Positions 48,401-59,698 of a stretch of DNA of 64,000 bases are shown here, in pieces (the first letter of the stretch is position 1; each line of letters starts with the position of its first letter). The DNA lies in the NCBI GenBank assembly GCA_035772785.1, contig JAOCPU010000018.1:1-64000 (forward strand), written 5' to 3'. Origin of the DNA: Phlebiopsis flavidoalba. Taxonomy: Eukaryota; Basidiomycota; Agaricomycetes; Polyporales; Phanerochaetaceae. The notes under the pieces are model-generated. The model did no database searches and was not told the DNA's origin. It was given only the letters and a program-made list of their open reading frames with translations. The translations under genes were made by a program, and so were the position numbers.

Positions 48401-49495
48401 GAAAAAGGCCATTGTCTGGACACGGAATGAGAGTCATAAGACTGAGTAGAACAGTTATAACTCACTCTCTTTGGCAATAAAACACTCATTTGAGCTGATA
48501 CTCAAAGCTGATGGCTTAGCCTTAGCTTCCGAGGCCTATATATCCACCTAGACCACTCAGTGCGCCCATGCCCATACCCACCCAAGCTGGTAGACGAAGT
48601 GGCCGCGTGAACCAACCGGCGTGACCACATCGACGGTGGTATGTGATTTCAACGAGTAGATGACATAATCTGTAGGTGAGTAACCTAGACAGATGAGGGT
48701 CGTTGTTGAGGAACGTCATCGCTCTCGGTGAATGAGGCAGCGCAGTTTCCTATGCAGGTCAGCCAAGGTCAAGCGCACCAATTTTACTCTGGACGTACAG
48801 TGACTTCGTTAAGTTCTCCATCTCTCCATGAGTATACAACGATCTTCCGACGGGCAGCCTGCTGCCAGGTATGTGACAAGGCTGGGGACAGTGTCGGGTT
48901 TCGCGTTCTTGTATCAGACGACGGGGCTGGCTGCGCGAGGTATCTCGGTGTGCTCAACAACGCTATGTAATTTGCAAATGAGAATGCCACTCTTTGTCTT
49001 CGGGAGAGGCGTTGGCGGAGCGTAGTCGGGGTGCGTGGTATAAGGTCACAATAGGCATATCTATGGATATTGGGAGCGTCGACAGAATGGCCATGGATGA
49101 TGTATACACAGACACCGGCCAAGCGGCAAGGGACGCTATGTCTTGTATGTATCCCAGGTGTTTGTTCGAATAGCCTTCCTACATAGGTTCTTCTTAACGT
49201 CCAGTTCACGCCTCATGAGATGTCTCGTCGGACCCGGTGTGAGCTGAGCTATAACCCTTCAGACGGATCCGAGGGCGACTAACCAAGGCCTCATGATTTC
49301 ATGTGACATACAACTCATAAACACGTGTAAGTTCCCAATTGAGTTCCTAGGTAAAGCTTTCCACTATAATTTCAGATAAGAGGGTTGCCTAGACCTTCAG
49401 CACGGATGTGTGACGCACCTTGCACAGTCACGGCCTTCCACTCGTTCCTTGAAACCCGTGAGACTACAGTGTACGGGCTCGCGAACGGTGCCCAT
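45422..49495 (-). CDS. VPS39: Vps39/Vam6, HOPS tethering complex subunit, frame-broken
   Basis: HOPS subunit that binds the Rab7/Ypt7 GTPase and tethers vesicles to the vacuole. The start at 49495 gives, with one extra G, M-APFASPYTVVS then GFKERVEAVTVQG across slips. CNH (beta-propeller) pieces: RRKIVVYSWRDGELNEVTV (near 48795-48855), DVVTP, GYGMGMGALSGLGGY, TSVDWPAPPEDV and VIEVRSSISLL. Linker: IPWGEQVDELVEAG and ALALLESIDEVLLP (near 47840-47880). Clathrin-repeat part: KMHGKALDLLKKY (near 46830-46860), LSESEPDMKEKLTPSVNYLQ, EQDADIALR with IFTSEEVE, and LARLGRHDNAL. The C-terminal Vps39_2 region: LISRHSPRLDEIETLQILPP, ARDVRAFL, VRDINKARDEQVARRLMYLQ, and GEVTHYQCREGF, ending at a TAA at 45422-45424. 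Order and length fit the family (about 1000 residues). Frames change repeatedly. Confidence 0.88.
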
Positions 49496-49917
49496 CGGTG
49501 CTCCAGCAGTACCGTGCAAGTGTTTTTGGGATTCCTTGACACGTCGTAAAAGTACGTTAAACAGTCGGTCAACGCGTGAAAGAGGGCTACGCTGAGCGAC
49601 TTGCACTCGAACGCGCTGAGATCATGAGGGGAAAGCGTGCGAGCCATAGACGCCCGTGCCAGCCACCCAATGCGAATGAGCGTTGTCCAGAGGCATGAGC
49701 ATGGTTGCATACATCACTTTGGCCGCGACAAGGATGCTATCCTACGACTCAGTAAACAGGGAACCTCCAGTAAATAAGCTGCTCTTTTGAGTATAATCCT
49801 TGATTAAAATCGGGTACGGTATGTGTGTATTCTACAAGTCAAATAGCGAGACACGAGTTTACTGGAATAAACGCTTGAGATAAATCTTGTCGCTGCACGC
49901 TCTCACTGAGTCCGTGC
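49496..49917. other. intergenic between Vps39 start and next gene
   Basis: About 420 bp that would contain the Vps39 promoter. No motif recognised. Confidence 0.4.
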
Positions 49918-52900
49918 CTAAAAAGATCCTGACCCGAGGATCAGGAATTTTGCTAACAGCTCTGTCAACGCTGCGGCGGCCTTGTCTGTGACCCCGACAG
50001 TCTCTGAGCGAGAGCCAGACTGAGAAGGTGCTGGTCGAAGAACTTTCAAATGGGCCTCGACTCGTTCCTCTTGTCGCCTGAGGAGCTCGGTTTGGGCTTT
50101 AATCTGCTCTGACTTGATCCTTTAATAGCTCAACCAGGGTATTGCAGGTACCGAGAAGCGTTTGGGACATGTTCGTAGTTGGCTGAGACTATCTGCGCGC
50201 GGTCTGCATTTGGAAATGAAGCTGTTTGTTGTTGCTGCTGCTGATCTGATGGCGCCTGATTAGTCTAACGGCGTGGGCGGAGGAAAGGAAGGTAATTGGT
50301 GGGTGGGGGGTATACGTAGGGCATTTGAGTGGGAAGCTGGGGAGAGTGGGAATAATAATGCTGAGAGTCTGAGGAGGCTGAAACTGTTGCTCTAGTGGCA
50401 CAGAGGTTAAGGATTGAGGACTGGCACGATGGCGGACTAGCGCCTGAGACGAGGATATCAGACCGAGGGCCAGCCATAGGGTTCGGAAACAGCGGAGGAA
50501 ATCAAAGATTTCGACGGGTCGCAAGATGACGTTCTGCGGGCCTCTAAGGTGGTCCCGACACTTTTTGAAGCGCAGGTTCGGGAAACAGCATAGTTCCGCT
50601 AGTCGATTGTTTGGCGCGTCTTGCCGCCCTCTGCATACATCATCGGTGTCATATACACCCTCCCTGTCAGCCGCATAGCGGGAACCGGAAGTCCAGTTTG
50701 TAGGCTCTTCTTGGAAGCGTCTCTTGAACAAGTGCGAACCGAGCCCATGTCCGAACCAATGGTCCCGATGACCTTGACGCTGAGATTTGACACGGGAACG
50801 TTTCAAAGCTTTGGCTGCCGACCTCGTTAGTTTACGTTTCTAAGAATGTCTGGCGTTCCGAGTTGCCGGAAGGAGAACGAAACTGGATGTAGGTGCAGAC
50901 TAGCAGCACAAATCGTTCGGATCCTTGCGATGGAGCCCCAGCGGCACCTCGTGTGTGGGAAGTCGAGGCGACGGGCTCTGTTGCTTCCTACGTCACAGGC
51001 CTGGACTGGAAGAGAGAGAGGGGCCCTGGCAAGGAATGCTTCAAAGACATACATTTGCTTGAATATTTCCAGAATTGCGGTGATAACAGGACTTTAGACT
51101 TGCGCAGTAGAAACGATTTCCCCGTGAGTTATATAGTTGCGCTGTACCCCTGTGGAAATGCACAATTTGATTGACGGGCCCACTGAGAAAAGCAGGGCGA
51201 CCTACCTCTCTGAATATTGTATTCATTTTAGTCCCAAAACGCTTCCCATCGCTCATCGTTCCATAATAGCCAGTGGAATAGTCTTGCCTTCTCGTCATCT
51301 GTCCAGTGCTTTGGCCCGCCCGCGGGACGACGTCATTGTCCTCCTTGGTGCTCTCCATGTCGGTGTCCGTGTGAGACGCTGATAGACAGAGATGCGCTGT
51401 CTTTGCCTTCTCGGAGCCTGAACCTCGTCTTCTGTGCCATTGCCGATTTCGTACCTGCGCTTTCGTGAGAGCCCCCAATGCACCCCGAAGGACTCAGCGA
51501 AAGGCTGGATTTGGAACTTGATCATGGCGGGGACGCAGGCTGATAGGGCACAGAAGCCTGGGGGTCTGTGCTCGGCTCCGTAGTCCTGCTGGCCCCCAGT
51601 GGTGAATTTGAGACTGGCAATCGCTCGCTTCATGGTGATTCGGAGGGGGTGGGGCGTGCGTCTTGATCGTGACGACTAGAAGGGGTCGTGGTTTTGATAG
51701 CATGGCCAGCGCGTCAGGGTGTGACGACTGGGAAGTGTCGTGCGCGTAGTATGTGGGGATGCTCACTGCGGGTTGTAAGCGGGGTTGTCTGAGACAGGCA
51801 GGTTCGAATACGCGGGGTAGTGTCGAGGTGTATGGGCCTAATGGCCATGGTGATGGTGCTGAATCAAAGTGCAGACGAGTGAATTCAGAAAACCTGGGGC
51901 CCAACGCAGACGAGTGGAGCGTGACGTACTTGTGGCGGTTGGCTCGCTCGAGGATTGGTTCACAGCACAGCAGCAGGCCCGGGGATATTCTGCAAGCCAT
52001 ACATCCAACCCTGGTCCGCTGGGGCGACTGCTGGGCACCGTCTCGCTGGACGCAACATCAGCGGGTTCATGATGCGGTCGACGAGAAGCATATTGAGCCT
52101 GCATACGTTTACGTGTGCAGACATGCAAACGTTTTCAGCGACTGTGTAGATGACGTGCAAAGGAGGAGGCAAGCGGACTGGTTCGTCTCCCGGCGTCTAC
52201 GTGTGAAATCGCACCAAACCGATTGGAGTCGGTGCGGCCATAGAGATGCACATGACGGCCCACGACCTTTCCGCCCGAGGATAAATACTCTAGAGAGGAC
52301 GTAACATAACGACAGGAAGTAATCAAAAGATCCAATAGCTAAGGTTACATTTCGGACAGAGTTCGATGCTGAACACCGCCGATGATAGAACACGGCGTAA
52401 TAATGCAGTAACATGAGGGTTGACGACTCGCACGTAAGAGTGACGAAACTAAAAACGATACATGACACAGATATCCCAACAGATTGAAGACCAACAACGC
52501 TGGAACCTAGAGACCATCTCCCAACCGCCCGCGGCATGGTACCGCTCCCATTTTGTAACGGCCGATACATGATTAGTGATGGTTTGGAGTCTGCGGCTTG
52601 CACACCATGGGAGCGATGGCGGCCTCAAGGCCGAGTTCTGAGTAGAAGGGGATGATTTGTACAGGGTTTACCATAAGAGGGGCTGAGCAGGACGCCTGTT
52701 AGTAGTTGGGGGGCGAAGACTCGGGCTGGGATGGCGTTTGACTTTGACTTCTGTCGTGTGAACCTGACTGGAAGTGAGGAGGGCTGGCGAGTTCGACGGC
52801 AGCAATTGTGGGCATGGGCCACGCGTAGCCTGACGATGAGGTTCGGACTGTGGTGTTGGGTCGAGTGGGATTTAAGACCGCTTTGGATAAGCTGGAAGAG

Positions 52901-55228
52901 AGGTGGACGCATTCGATATGGCTGCGATATGACAGGTCGATGCTTGCGCCCGAACAGGGGGTTGCGAGGTTGCCGGAACTTTTTGTGCGGGCGAGAGGCT
53001 TCTGCCTGAGTGTTGACAGTTGCGGGGGGATGGGGCATACACAGGAGGTCGAGACATTCTGGATGTGCGGTCGGAGAGGATTTGACGCCAGTGCTCGTGA
53101 TCTGTAGCAGAGGATCAGGGTCTCGGCGGCGCCGTTCGTACCGCGGCGGGTCGTACTCTCCTTCAGACCTAACGAAGTCGCTTTTTTGAGAAGAATTTGA
53201 TGTCTGAAGAACAAAAACCATTCAGGTCCGCGCGCAATTGAGTCAAAAACTCACTTTTACGGACATTGATGCGAGACTATTACCCCATTGCTGCACACAA
53301 CCCACATCCACTCAATCTCACCGCGATTTGTGAGGACCCCCCCCCCTCCCGTCGCCTACTTTGCTACGTTCCGCGAGCCTTTTCAACTTTCAATCTCTGC
53401 ATCATCTGACCATGCACCTTGGGTGCCACCAGGCGCGGCGTCTCCCGTGGTCAGCACTGAACATGTGGAAAGACCGGACGCTGGAGAAGGAGGTGGATGG
53501 ACGGGTGGTTGTACTTGGAGCCGGTGCGTGAGCGGCGGGCGGTTTATAGCGGGTACGGTCGTTCAAGACCTGTTGAAATACTCGCAGAGGTGGGAGGGCG
53601 GGCGGTGAGTGGGTATGGCGCAGACTCTTGGGGTTGGGAAGTGTTTGTGGTAAGGGGCAGCAGCAACAGCAGCGCACCCGTGGATGCGGTGGACTGAGTG
53701 GCACAGACGCGTTGGTGCTAGCCGGAGGCGCACTGTGGGTGGCTGGTGTCCCTTGAGTTGACGGATGAGGTGGATAATAAGATGATTGAGGGCGCGCCTT
53801 GGGCTCCCCGTCCACCTCCCCTGTTTTTTATAGTAACGTCGCCGCCGTTGAGGCGGGAGGAGTCAGGTGGGCCCTCTCCGACAGTGAAGGAGCGGGAGGC
53901 ATCTCGGCGGGCGCGGTACGGCACGCAGCCGGGTTAGATGTAGCGGCTGAGCCGGATATCCATGGGGGTTGGGGCATGGGAGCTGCACAAGTGGCATTAT
54001 GAACGACTGAGGATTGTTAATGGTACCGTGGTTTGCGTAGCCGTTGCAGTACCTGAAAGGTGTTGTTGGCGCAGAGTGGCGGAGCCATGGTTCCATACGG
54101 GGAACATCGCCGTGTCAAAGTGCTGTAGTATGTGTGTAGTGATGACAGCGTTGATTTACTCACCCTTCCCCCCCCCCCTGCCCAGGAGGCTTGGCCACGC
54201 TAATGACTAGGGTTGGCATTGGCTAGGGAGCACAGAACTCCCCCCCCCCCCCCAACCAAACCGTTCATCACACACCACACCTTGGTTTAGGGCATGTGTG
54301 TAGTATGCACATCAGACACGACCACTCACAAGGGTATTCACAGACGCGTTTTCGCCTCCCACAATCAAGGCTAATGGGTCGACTCCTTGTCGCAGGACCT
54401 AATATGGTAAGACACTGTGAGCGATGTACACATGGGAGAGGCGTTCTTCTGCAGTAGCGAATCAGCAACAGTCAATCAATGTCAAGGGCTACCATACGAA
54501 CAATCAACTCTTCCGCTGCATTGTAGAACTCTGAACAGAGTTTTCAGCGCGCGCTCATTGGAAGTACGTAGCAGAAAAAGAAATTCTGGTCTCCGGGTAC
54601 TGAGCCACCCGGCGCAGGTGGGTATTTGATAGTTATAACCTGGATGCTGGGAGCATGCTGGTGCTTTGACTGGATGGTGCTCGTAAGTAGGGCTCTTGGT
54701 ATTTTTCGGTTCCGCGAGCCACGAGGGCGACCGGGCCTTCCGTTTTGCTGTCGTCGTCAAACGCTGTTCTGGTCATTCGTGGCGCGTGTCGAAGGATTGT
54801 GCTTTGTGCGGACAGTAATGTGTGCCCAGTATAGCAGAAGTAGAGATTGTACTTGCGACGCGAGAGGGTTAAAGCATGACAAAGAGGTCTCCTGGCCGCA
54901 TCAGTGAAATGAAAACACACCCCAGCGGATTTGGACGGGGATGCAACATGCCCCAACTGCAGGGCGAGGCGAAGCCTACCGGTGACTGCTGATCACGATG
55001 CTCGAGCCTCCTCCTCAACTACTTCATCATCCGTCCTCCTCTCCTCCTCTTCTTCTTCTCGCTTATGCTGGCTGTGCTGAGGGGACGCCGTTGGTCGACG
55101 TTTGTTGTGAAGACGTGGTCATGAGGAACGCGTAGGGGTAGGTAGTGTTGTTGCTAGAGATAGGTATGTGGGGGAAGGCACATGAAGGGGCATAATGGAC
55201 AGCGGTCTGATACGATTGGGGCTCCATT
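49918..55228 (-). CDS. possible large low-complexity protein gene (uncertain, may be more than one gene)
   Basis: Family not recognised. Reading the - strand from 55228 gives MEPQSYQTAVHYAPSCAF, then Ser/Thr/Gln-rich sequence and a strongly acidic-basic stretch (KREEEEEERRTDDEVVEEE in a shifted frame, near 55000-55055). Further down come many Pro/Ser/Thr/Gln-rich stretches (about 53400-53900, including a short Gln run near 53660, and 52700-53200). Then follow a charged segment near 51380-51460, NLSVKVIGTIGSDMGS (near 50740-50790) and a helical, probably coiled-coil segment LVELLKDQVRAD / QTELLRRQEERVEAHLKVL (near 50050-50130) ending near 49918. Such composition is common in fungal transcription regulators, but no DNA-binding domain was identified. 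Limits, intron structure and single-gene status are all uncertain. Confidence 0.3.
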
Positions 55229-55980
55229 CTTTCGGCATCGAGACGACCGATTGCGAGGAAAATGGCCACGACAGAGAATAAATCGCACAGGAAAAGGGAG
55301 GTTGCCCACCCCTTTCGTCTGCTGCAAGGGGCAGGAAAAACACCGTGAGAACTTCGACAACACCTCAAAACGCTCCCGTTCTGTCAACAGAGCGTGACAG
55401 CCTATTGAATTCTCTCGCGTAGCCTCTGAACGACTGGGCGAGGATATGATATTTCAGAGAAGCTAGCGTGTGGCTGCATGTTGTTCGAATGCTAGTGTTC
55501 TGCACTCCAAAAATCCCACATCTGTTCTTTTCCAACACGTTTTCTCGGCCTGCATTGGCATCCCGCGCAGACGAGACCGAGCACCGGGGACGGCCGTGAC
55601 CAACATGCCGTTACAGGACTGTCGTGAAACGTGCCATGTGAACCGGTATTCCAGTGCTGAAACACCCCCGTGCCGTGACTTGACCTCGATGTCGCCCATT
55701 TGTTTTTTTGTTGCGGCCATACGCGACGGTCTTACCTTCCGCTCGTCCTTGTTAACCCCAACTTAACTCGCCACGACTTCGCTTGCCGCATACAACCAGC
55801 GCGTACTCTCACAACCACGGTGCAGCAAAGCATTATTGCCACCACATCCCCTCCCTCTTAGCTAACTTACGCACAGCGCGCGACAATCGCACCTACAGCC
55901 TTTATGCTGTCTGCCACCTGCCACAGACTGCAGGTAGTCGAGCCCTCGCAGCCACACTCTTAGTAAGGGAAGGAAGGATC
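55229..55980. other. intergenic, divergent promoter region
   Basis: About 750 bp between the start of the - strand candidate and the Mex67 start. Residues resembling a Mex67 N-terminal exon (SRALAATLL near 55935-55965) suggest that the Mex67 coding region may begin upstream of 55981. Nothing else recognised. Confidence 0.4.
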
Positions 55981-58466
55981 ATGGACTCGGACACCCGCAT
56001 GCGCTGTACGCGAATCCGATAAGCACGGCGGCCGCAAAGGCAACAGAAGACCCTCCAACGCACAGGTCCGCTCTTCTCACGCACTGGCCGCGATGTACTC
56101 CTCTGGCACAGGATCCAAGCTCGCCTACTCGCAATCCTATGGTAAATAGCAGATTATTTCTAACCCGGATATAGTGGCTGAACGGCGGTACCCTGTTCTG
56201 CCGCTAAAACAGGGCTAGCACTTGCTGTTAGACGTTTGACAGTACAACAGGCCACTGTTTCTTATTTTGCTCGTCACAGTGCGCAACTACGTTGTCCTCT
56301 GTCACTCGTGTGTCTTTTGTCAAGGCGTGCTCGGCGCATGATGCCAAATACACATCAGGCTGACCTCTTTTTTTTGGGGCTGTCATTCGAGTCGCGCGTT
56401 CCAAGCGAGCGGGTGGTCGTAGGCCGCCAGGAATGCTCATTTCACTCAACGGGTTTTCTTCAACAACTCGTGGGTCGCGATGTCTATTTTCGACACTGGA
56501 GGGACTTCGTTGAAAAAAGTCGGATGGAAATCAAGAGGCACGGTTCCGTAACCTTGAGGCTGCGTAATCTTTCGAACGACCTTGACGCGTTCCAACTCAT
56601 TCTGTCCAGCGCACTGCAAGACGACGACTTCATCCGCTAACCTATCCACGCACCTTAGCTGACCTCCTGGAGCGCCGGGATCATCTTGAGGGAGTCCGGC
56701 AGGTCATATGGATCAAACTCGCCCAGTCCAACTAAGACCCAGAGGTTGTGTCGTCCTCCCTCCCACGCGCGACCAGCCCACGAAATCCCCATGTCGTACT
56801 CCACACCACTCCTCCAGATAACACAAACATTATCGATGGGCCTACAACGGAATCTCCAGTGGCGCCATGATTTCGACACTCCCTCATTACCTACCGAGAC
56901 TAGCCAACCTCTCACTAGAAGGAAATCAGCTGAAAATGTGGAGAGATCTTGACATCCTCTCTGGAAAGAGGGGAAAACTGCAGCATCTCAGGGAACTTGT
57001 TCTCAAAGGAAACCCTATCCGCGAACTAGGAGTATGAGAACAATCGGGTGGAGAAATATAAGAGGTGGCCTCGTGTGTCAAGTGGTTATGCAAACCTCTT
57101 AAGTACTCATATTCGCATTTATTAGCGAGGTCGCAAGGCGATTTTTCCTCGCTAGAGACTGCTCGACCAGGAGGCGATCGTTAAGATAAGCGTTTGACGT
57201 TTTGCCCCAGGCATCTTCGTCATCCGTGCCCATCAAGCGACCTGCAGCGACTTCGTTCCCGAACGAGATGCAACCATCCTTCATTACTGGCGTAGACGGA
57301 GCCCGTCATTAGTAATTTCCTGATTGCGGTACGAAACACATTGTTTACTTTTCACTGCTCGGGGCTGACATTCGAGCTAGATTCTATCCCCTATTCGACA
57401 ATCAGCGGCTCCGCACTACTAGACGCATACCACCCCTCAGCTACTTTCTCATTCTCAGCAAATACATCTATCCACACCACCGTGCACGGATAGAAGGTTT
57501 CCACCTTCGAAGGAAATGCCCAATCAGAGGAAGCTGGAGTGGGCACCGTGGCTTAATGCGTGGTCTCGGCGGCTCACGCAATTTGAGTCGTGTGGGCGGA
57601 GGTGGTGACAAGTTAATTCAGACACTACACGTAGGCGGCGAAGCGGCCGTCAAGGGCCATGGTGGAACTTCCGAGCACAAAACACGACGTCGGTGGCTCA
57701 CCCGAGAAGTTCTGCGTTGACGTCTTGGCACAGGTACCGCACGGCGATGGAACCGCACTGTTCATATGGCCCTCCACGGTCAATTCACTGAATGTGCGTC
57801 AACTTTCAATTTTTGGATAACGCCAAGGCACTCTGGGCCTTACATACAACATCATAGTGCCCTCTGGGGAAGTATCCTTCGATCATTTGATCGCTCTTTT
57901 ATTCTCGAACACCTGCGCCCGAAGGATCTCGGTCAGTTAACTCTCGATTACCGAAGTCAAAATTTGTCTCATTTCGTCTCCTCAGCGCGAAGCAGAATGG
58001 CTGGGACGTTTATGATCCCTCTCATGAACCAACTAGTCGGTGCGCGCCATACTCGAGCCCTTGAAGCGTGGCGACCTGTCCCGTGCGCTTGGTACAGGCC
58101 GGGGAGGAGCCCCATCTGTGACGCCTATCAGCGGCACCTCAGGCATTACCCCCTCAAATTCCTCCCCAGATCCAAGAAGCTCTATCCCGAAATCGTCCTA
58201 AGTGAGCTGTTCTATCCCATGGTCCAGCCAATCTGACGTCCTCGTCAGCTGTAGCCGCAACGCTCGCTAGTGCTCCAGATCTGCCAAAGAACGGGACTCA
58301 ATGTGGAGTTCTCCGTGCAGTGCCTCGAGGGCAATGGATGGGATGTCAATCGCGCCATTGCAAACTTCGAGCAGGGTCAAGGTATGTTAACTCCTATTAC
58401 TTGCGTTGGATAGATGTTGACTCTCTTTACCAGGGTACTCTCTCGCGGGATGCTTATATTATGTAG
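55981..58466 (+). CDS. MEX67: mRNA export receptor Mex67, frame-broken
   Basis: Carries mRNA through nuclear pores together with Mtr2. The start region reads MDSDTRMR then, after a slip, [20 protein letters not shown] and [20 protein letters not shown], the basic N-terminal tail. The RNA-binding part near 56460-56640 is poorly readable. The leucine-rich repeats are clear: [40 protein letters not shown] and [10 protein letters not shown] (56870-57030). The NTF2-like domain follows: FITGVDGA (near 57280), [19 protein letters not shown] (near 57430-57485), [43 protein letters not shown]. The C-terminal UBA-like (TAP-C) domain reads [20 protein letters not shown] and [16 protein letters not shown] (58265-58380), an intron, then [10 protein letters not shown] with TAG at 58464-58466. 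An upstream start is possible because the N terminus appears slightly short. Confidence 0.86.
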
Positions 58467-59698
58467 TTCCTTTAACTCTATTCACGTGTTCCTTGTATAT
58501 GGAGCTTATTGACACAGACATTGCTCCTGTTTATCTCCATCTTCTATTTCTCCGATACGCATTCTATCAATGTAGCCAGCCGCATATGGCATCAACTCCA
58601 TCGCATTGTATCTCGCACCGTAACCCAATAGCAAAGAATATTCTCACTTCAAGTACATTCTGTGATTTGTGAATCCCATTGAACTATCACGGGCAGCGGA
58701 GCATTAGCCATAAACTTACTGTACGATACGCAAGCACTCGATGTCCTGGTTTGCCATGGGCGCTTACGCGATCAGGATTTGGTGAAATGGTGGCGGCGTT
58801 CCTCTTTCGTTACCACCACCCAGTCCAATATTACTGTGTTCTCAGCATCCGCAGGTATCTACACGATTCGCATGCCAGTGGACACACCCGCGTCTTCAAA
58901 GATTCTACAGCAAAGCTCAATAACGCCCGACCGCACTTCCGTTCCCAAGCAAGTTCAGGTCCCAAAAACGCGGCCCACCCTAGCAGAGCACAAGTGATTT
59001 TATCATCATGAGCCCGACCTCAAGCGACGTTATACATCATGCACCGCATTGAAAAGAGTATCCAAAAGTTATCCATCAAGCCCGGAACTTTAAAGGGTAC
59101 ACGCCTGAAGGGTTACACGCCGGTCTGTCCGCAACATAGTCTGCGATAGATTCAACTTTTGCCTGGAGGGACAGGCGCGTGAACGTACGTCCCCCACTCA
59201 TGGTACATTGACTCGAGTCAGTACTAAACCAGATCAGTTATTCTTGGTCACACTTCGTCTCCTGAGGAGCCATTGGCTCGCGCTTGTTCACTAGGTGACA
59301 GACAACTGCACATGGACCGAATGAAAATACTAGAGGTCGGAATTGCGTCATGGACTGGCCGTTTCTGAACACGTGTGTGTAGCCTTCGCCGCAGTCTTAC
59401 AATTCCGTTTTCCCGCCCAGGAAGCTGTCAAGCCTTTTCAATTTTCCTTACGCTCCTCGACGCGTTCCCGCTTTGCTGTCGTTGTGTGCAGCCGTGCCTG
59501 ATCGCCACCTTGGCACGGGACAATATGGAGTTAAGCATATAGCAGATATAAGAACAGGGTTCCATAAAACCCTAGACAGCTTCTGGAGCTACCAAAAACC
59601 ACGATGTTGTATGGAATCAACAAACTCTTGGATTCGCCGAGGACGGGTGCACCAGTCGAGGATGCATTCGGAGCATTCTCCATAGATATCCTCGACCC
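58467..59698. other. intergenic, no gene recognised
   Basis: About 1.2 kb between Mex67 and the first monooxygenase. The 110-codon frame at 58679-59011 has no known motif. It presumably contains the promoter of the downstream gene. Confidence 0.4.

Noticed and set aside
50189..50806. Velvet-domain regulator
   Set aside because: NLSVKVIG vaguely recalls the velvet domain, but the surrounding conserved segments of that family are missing.
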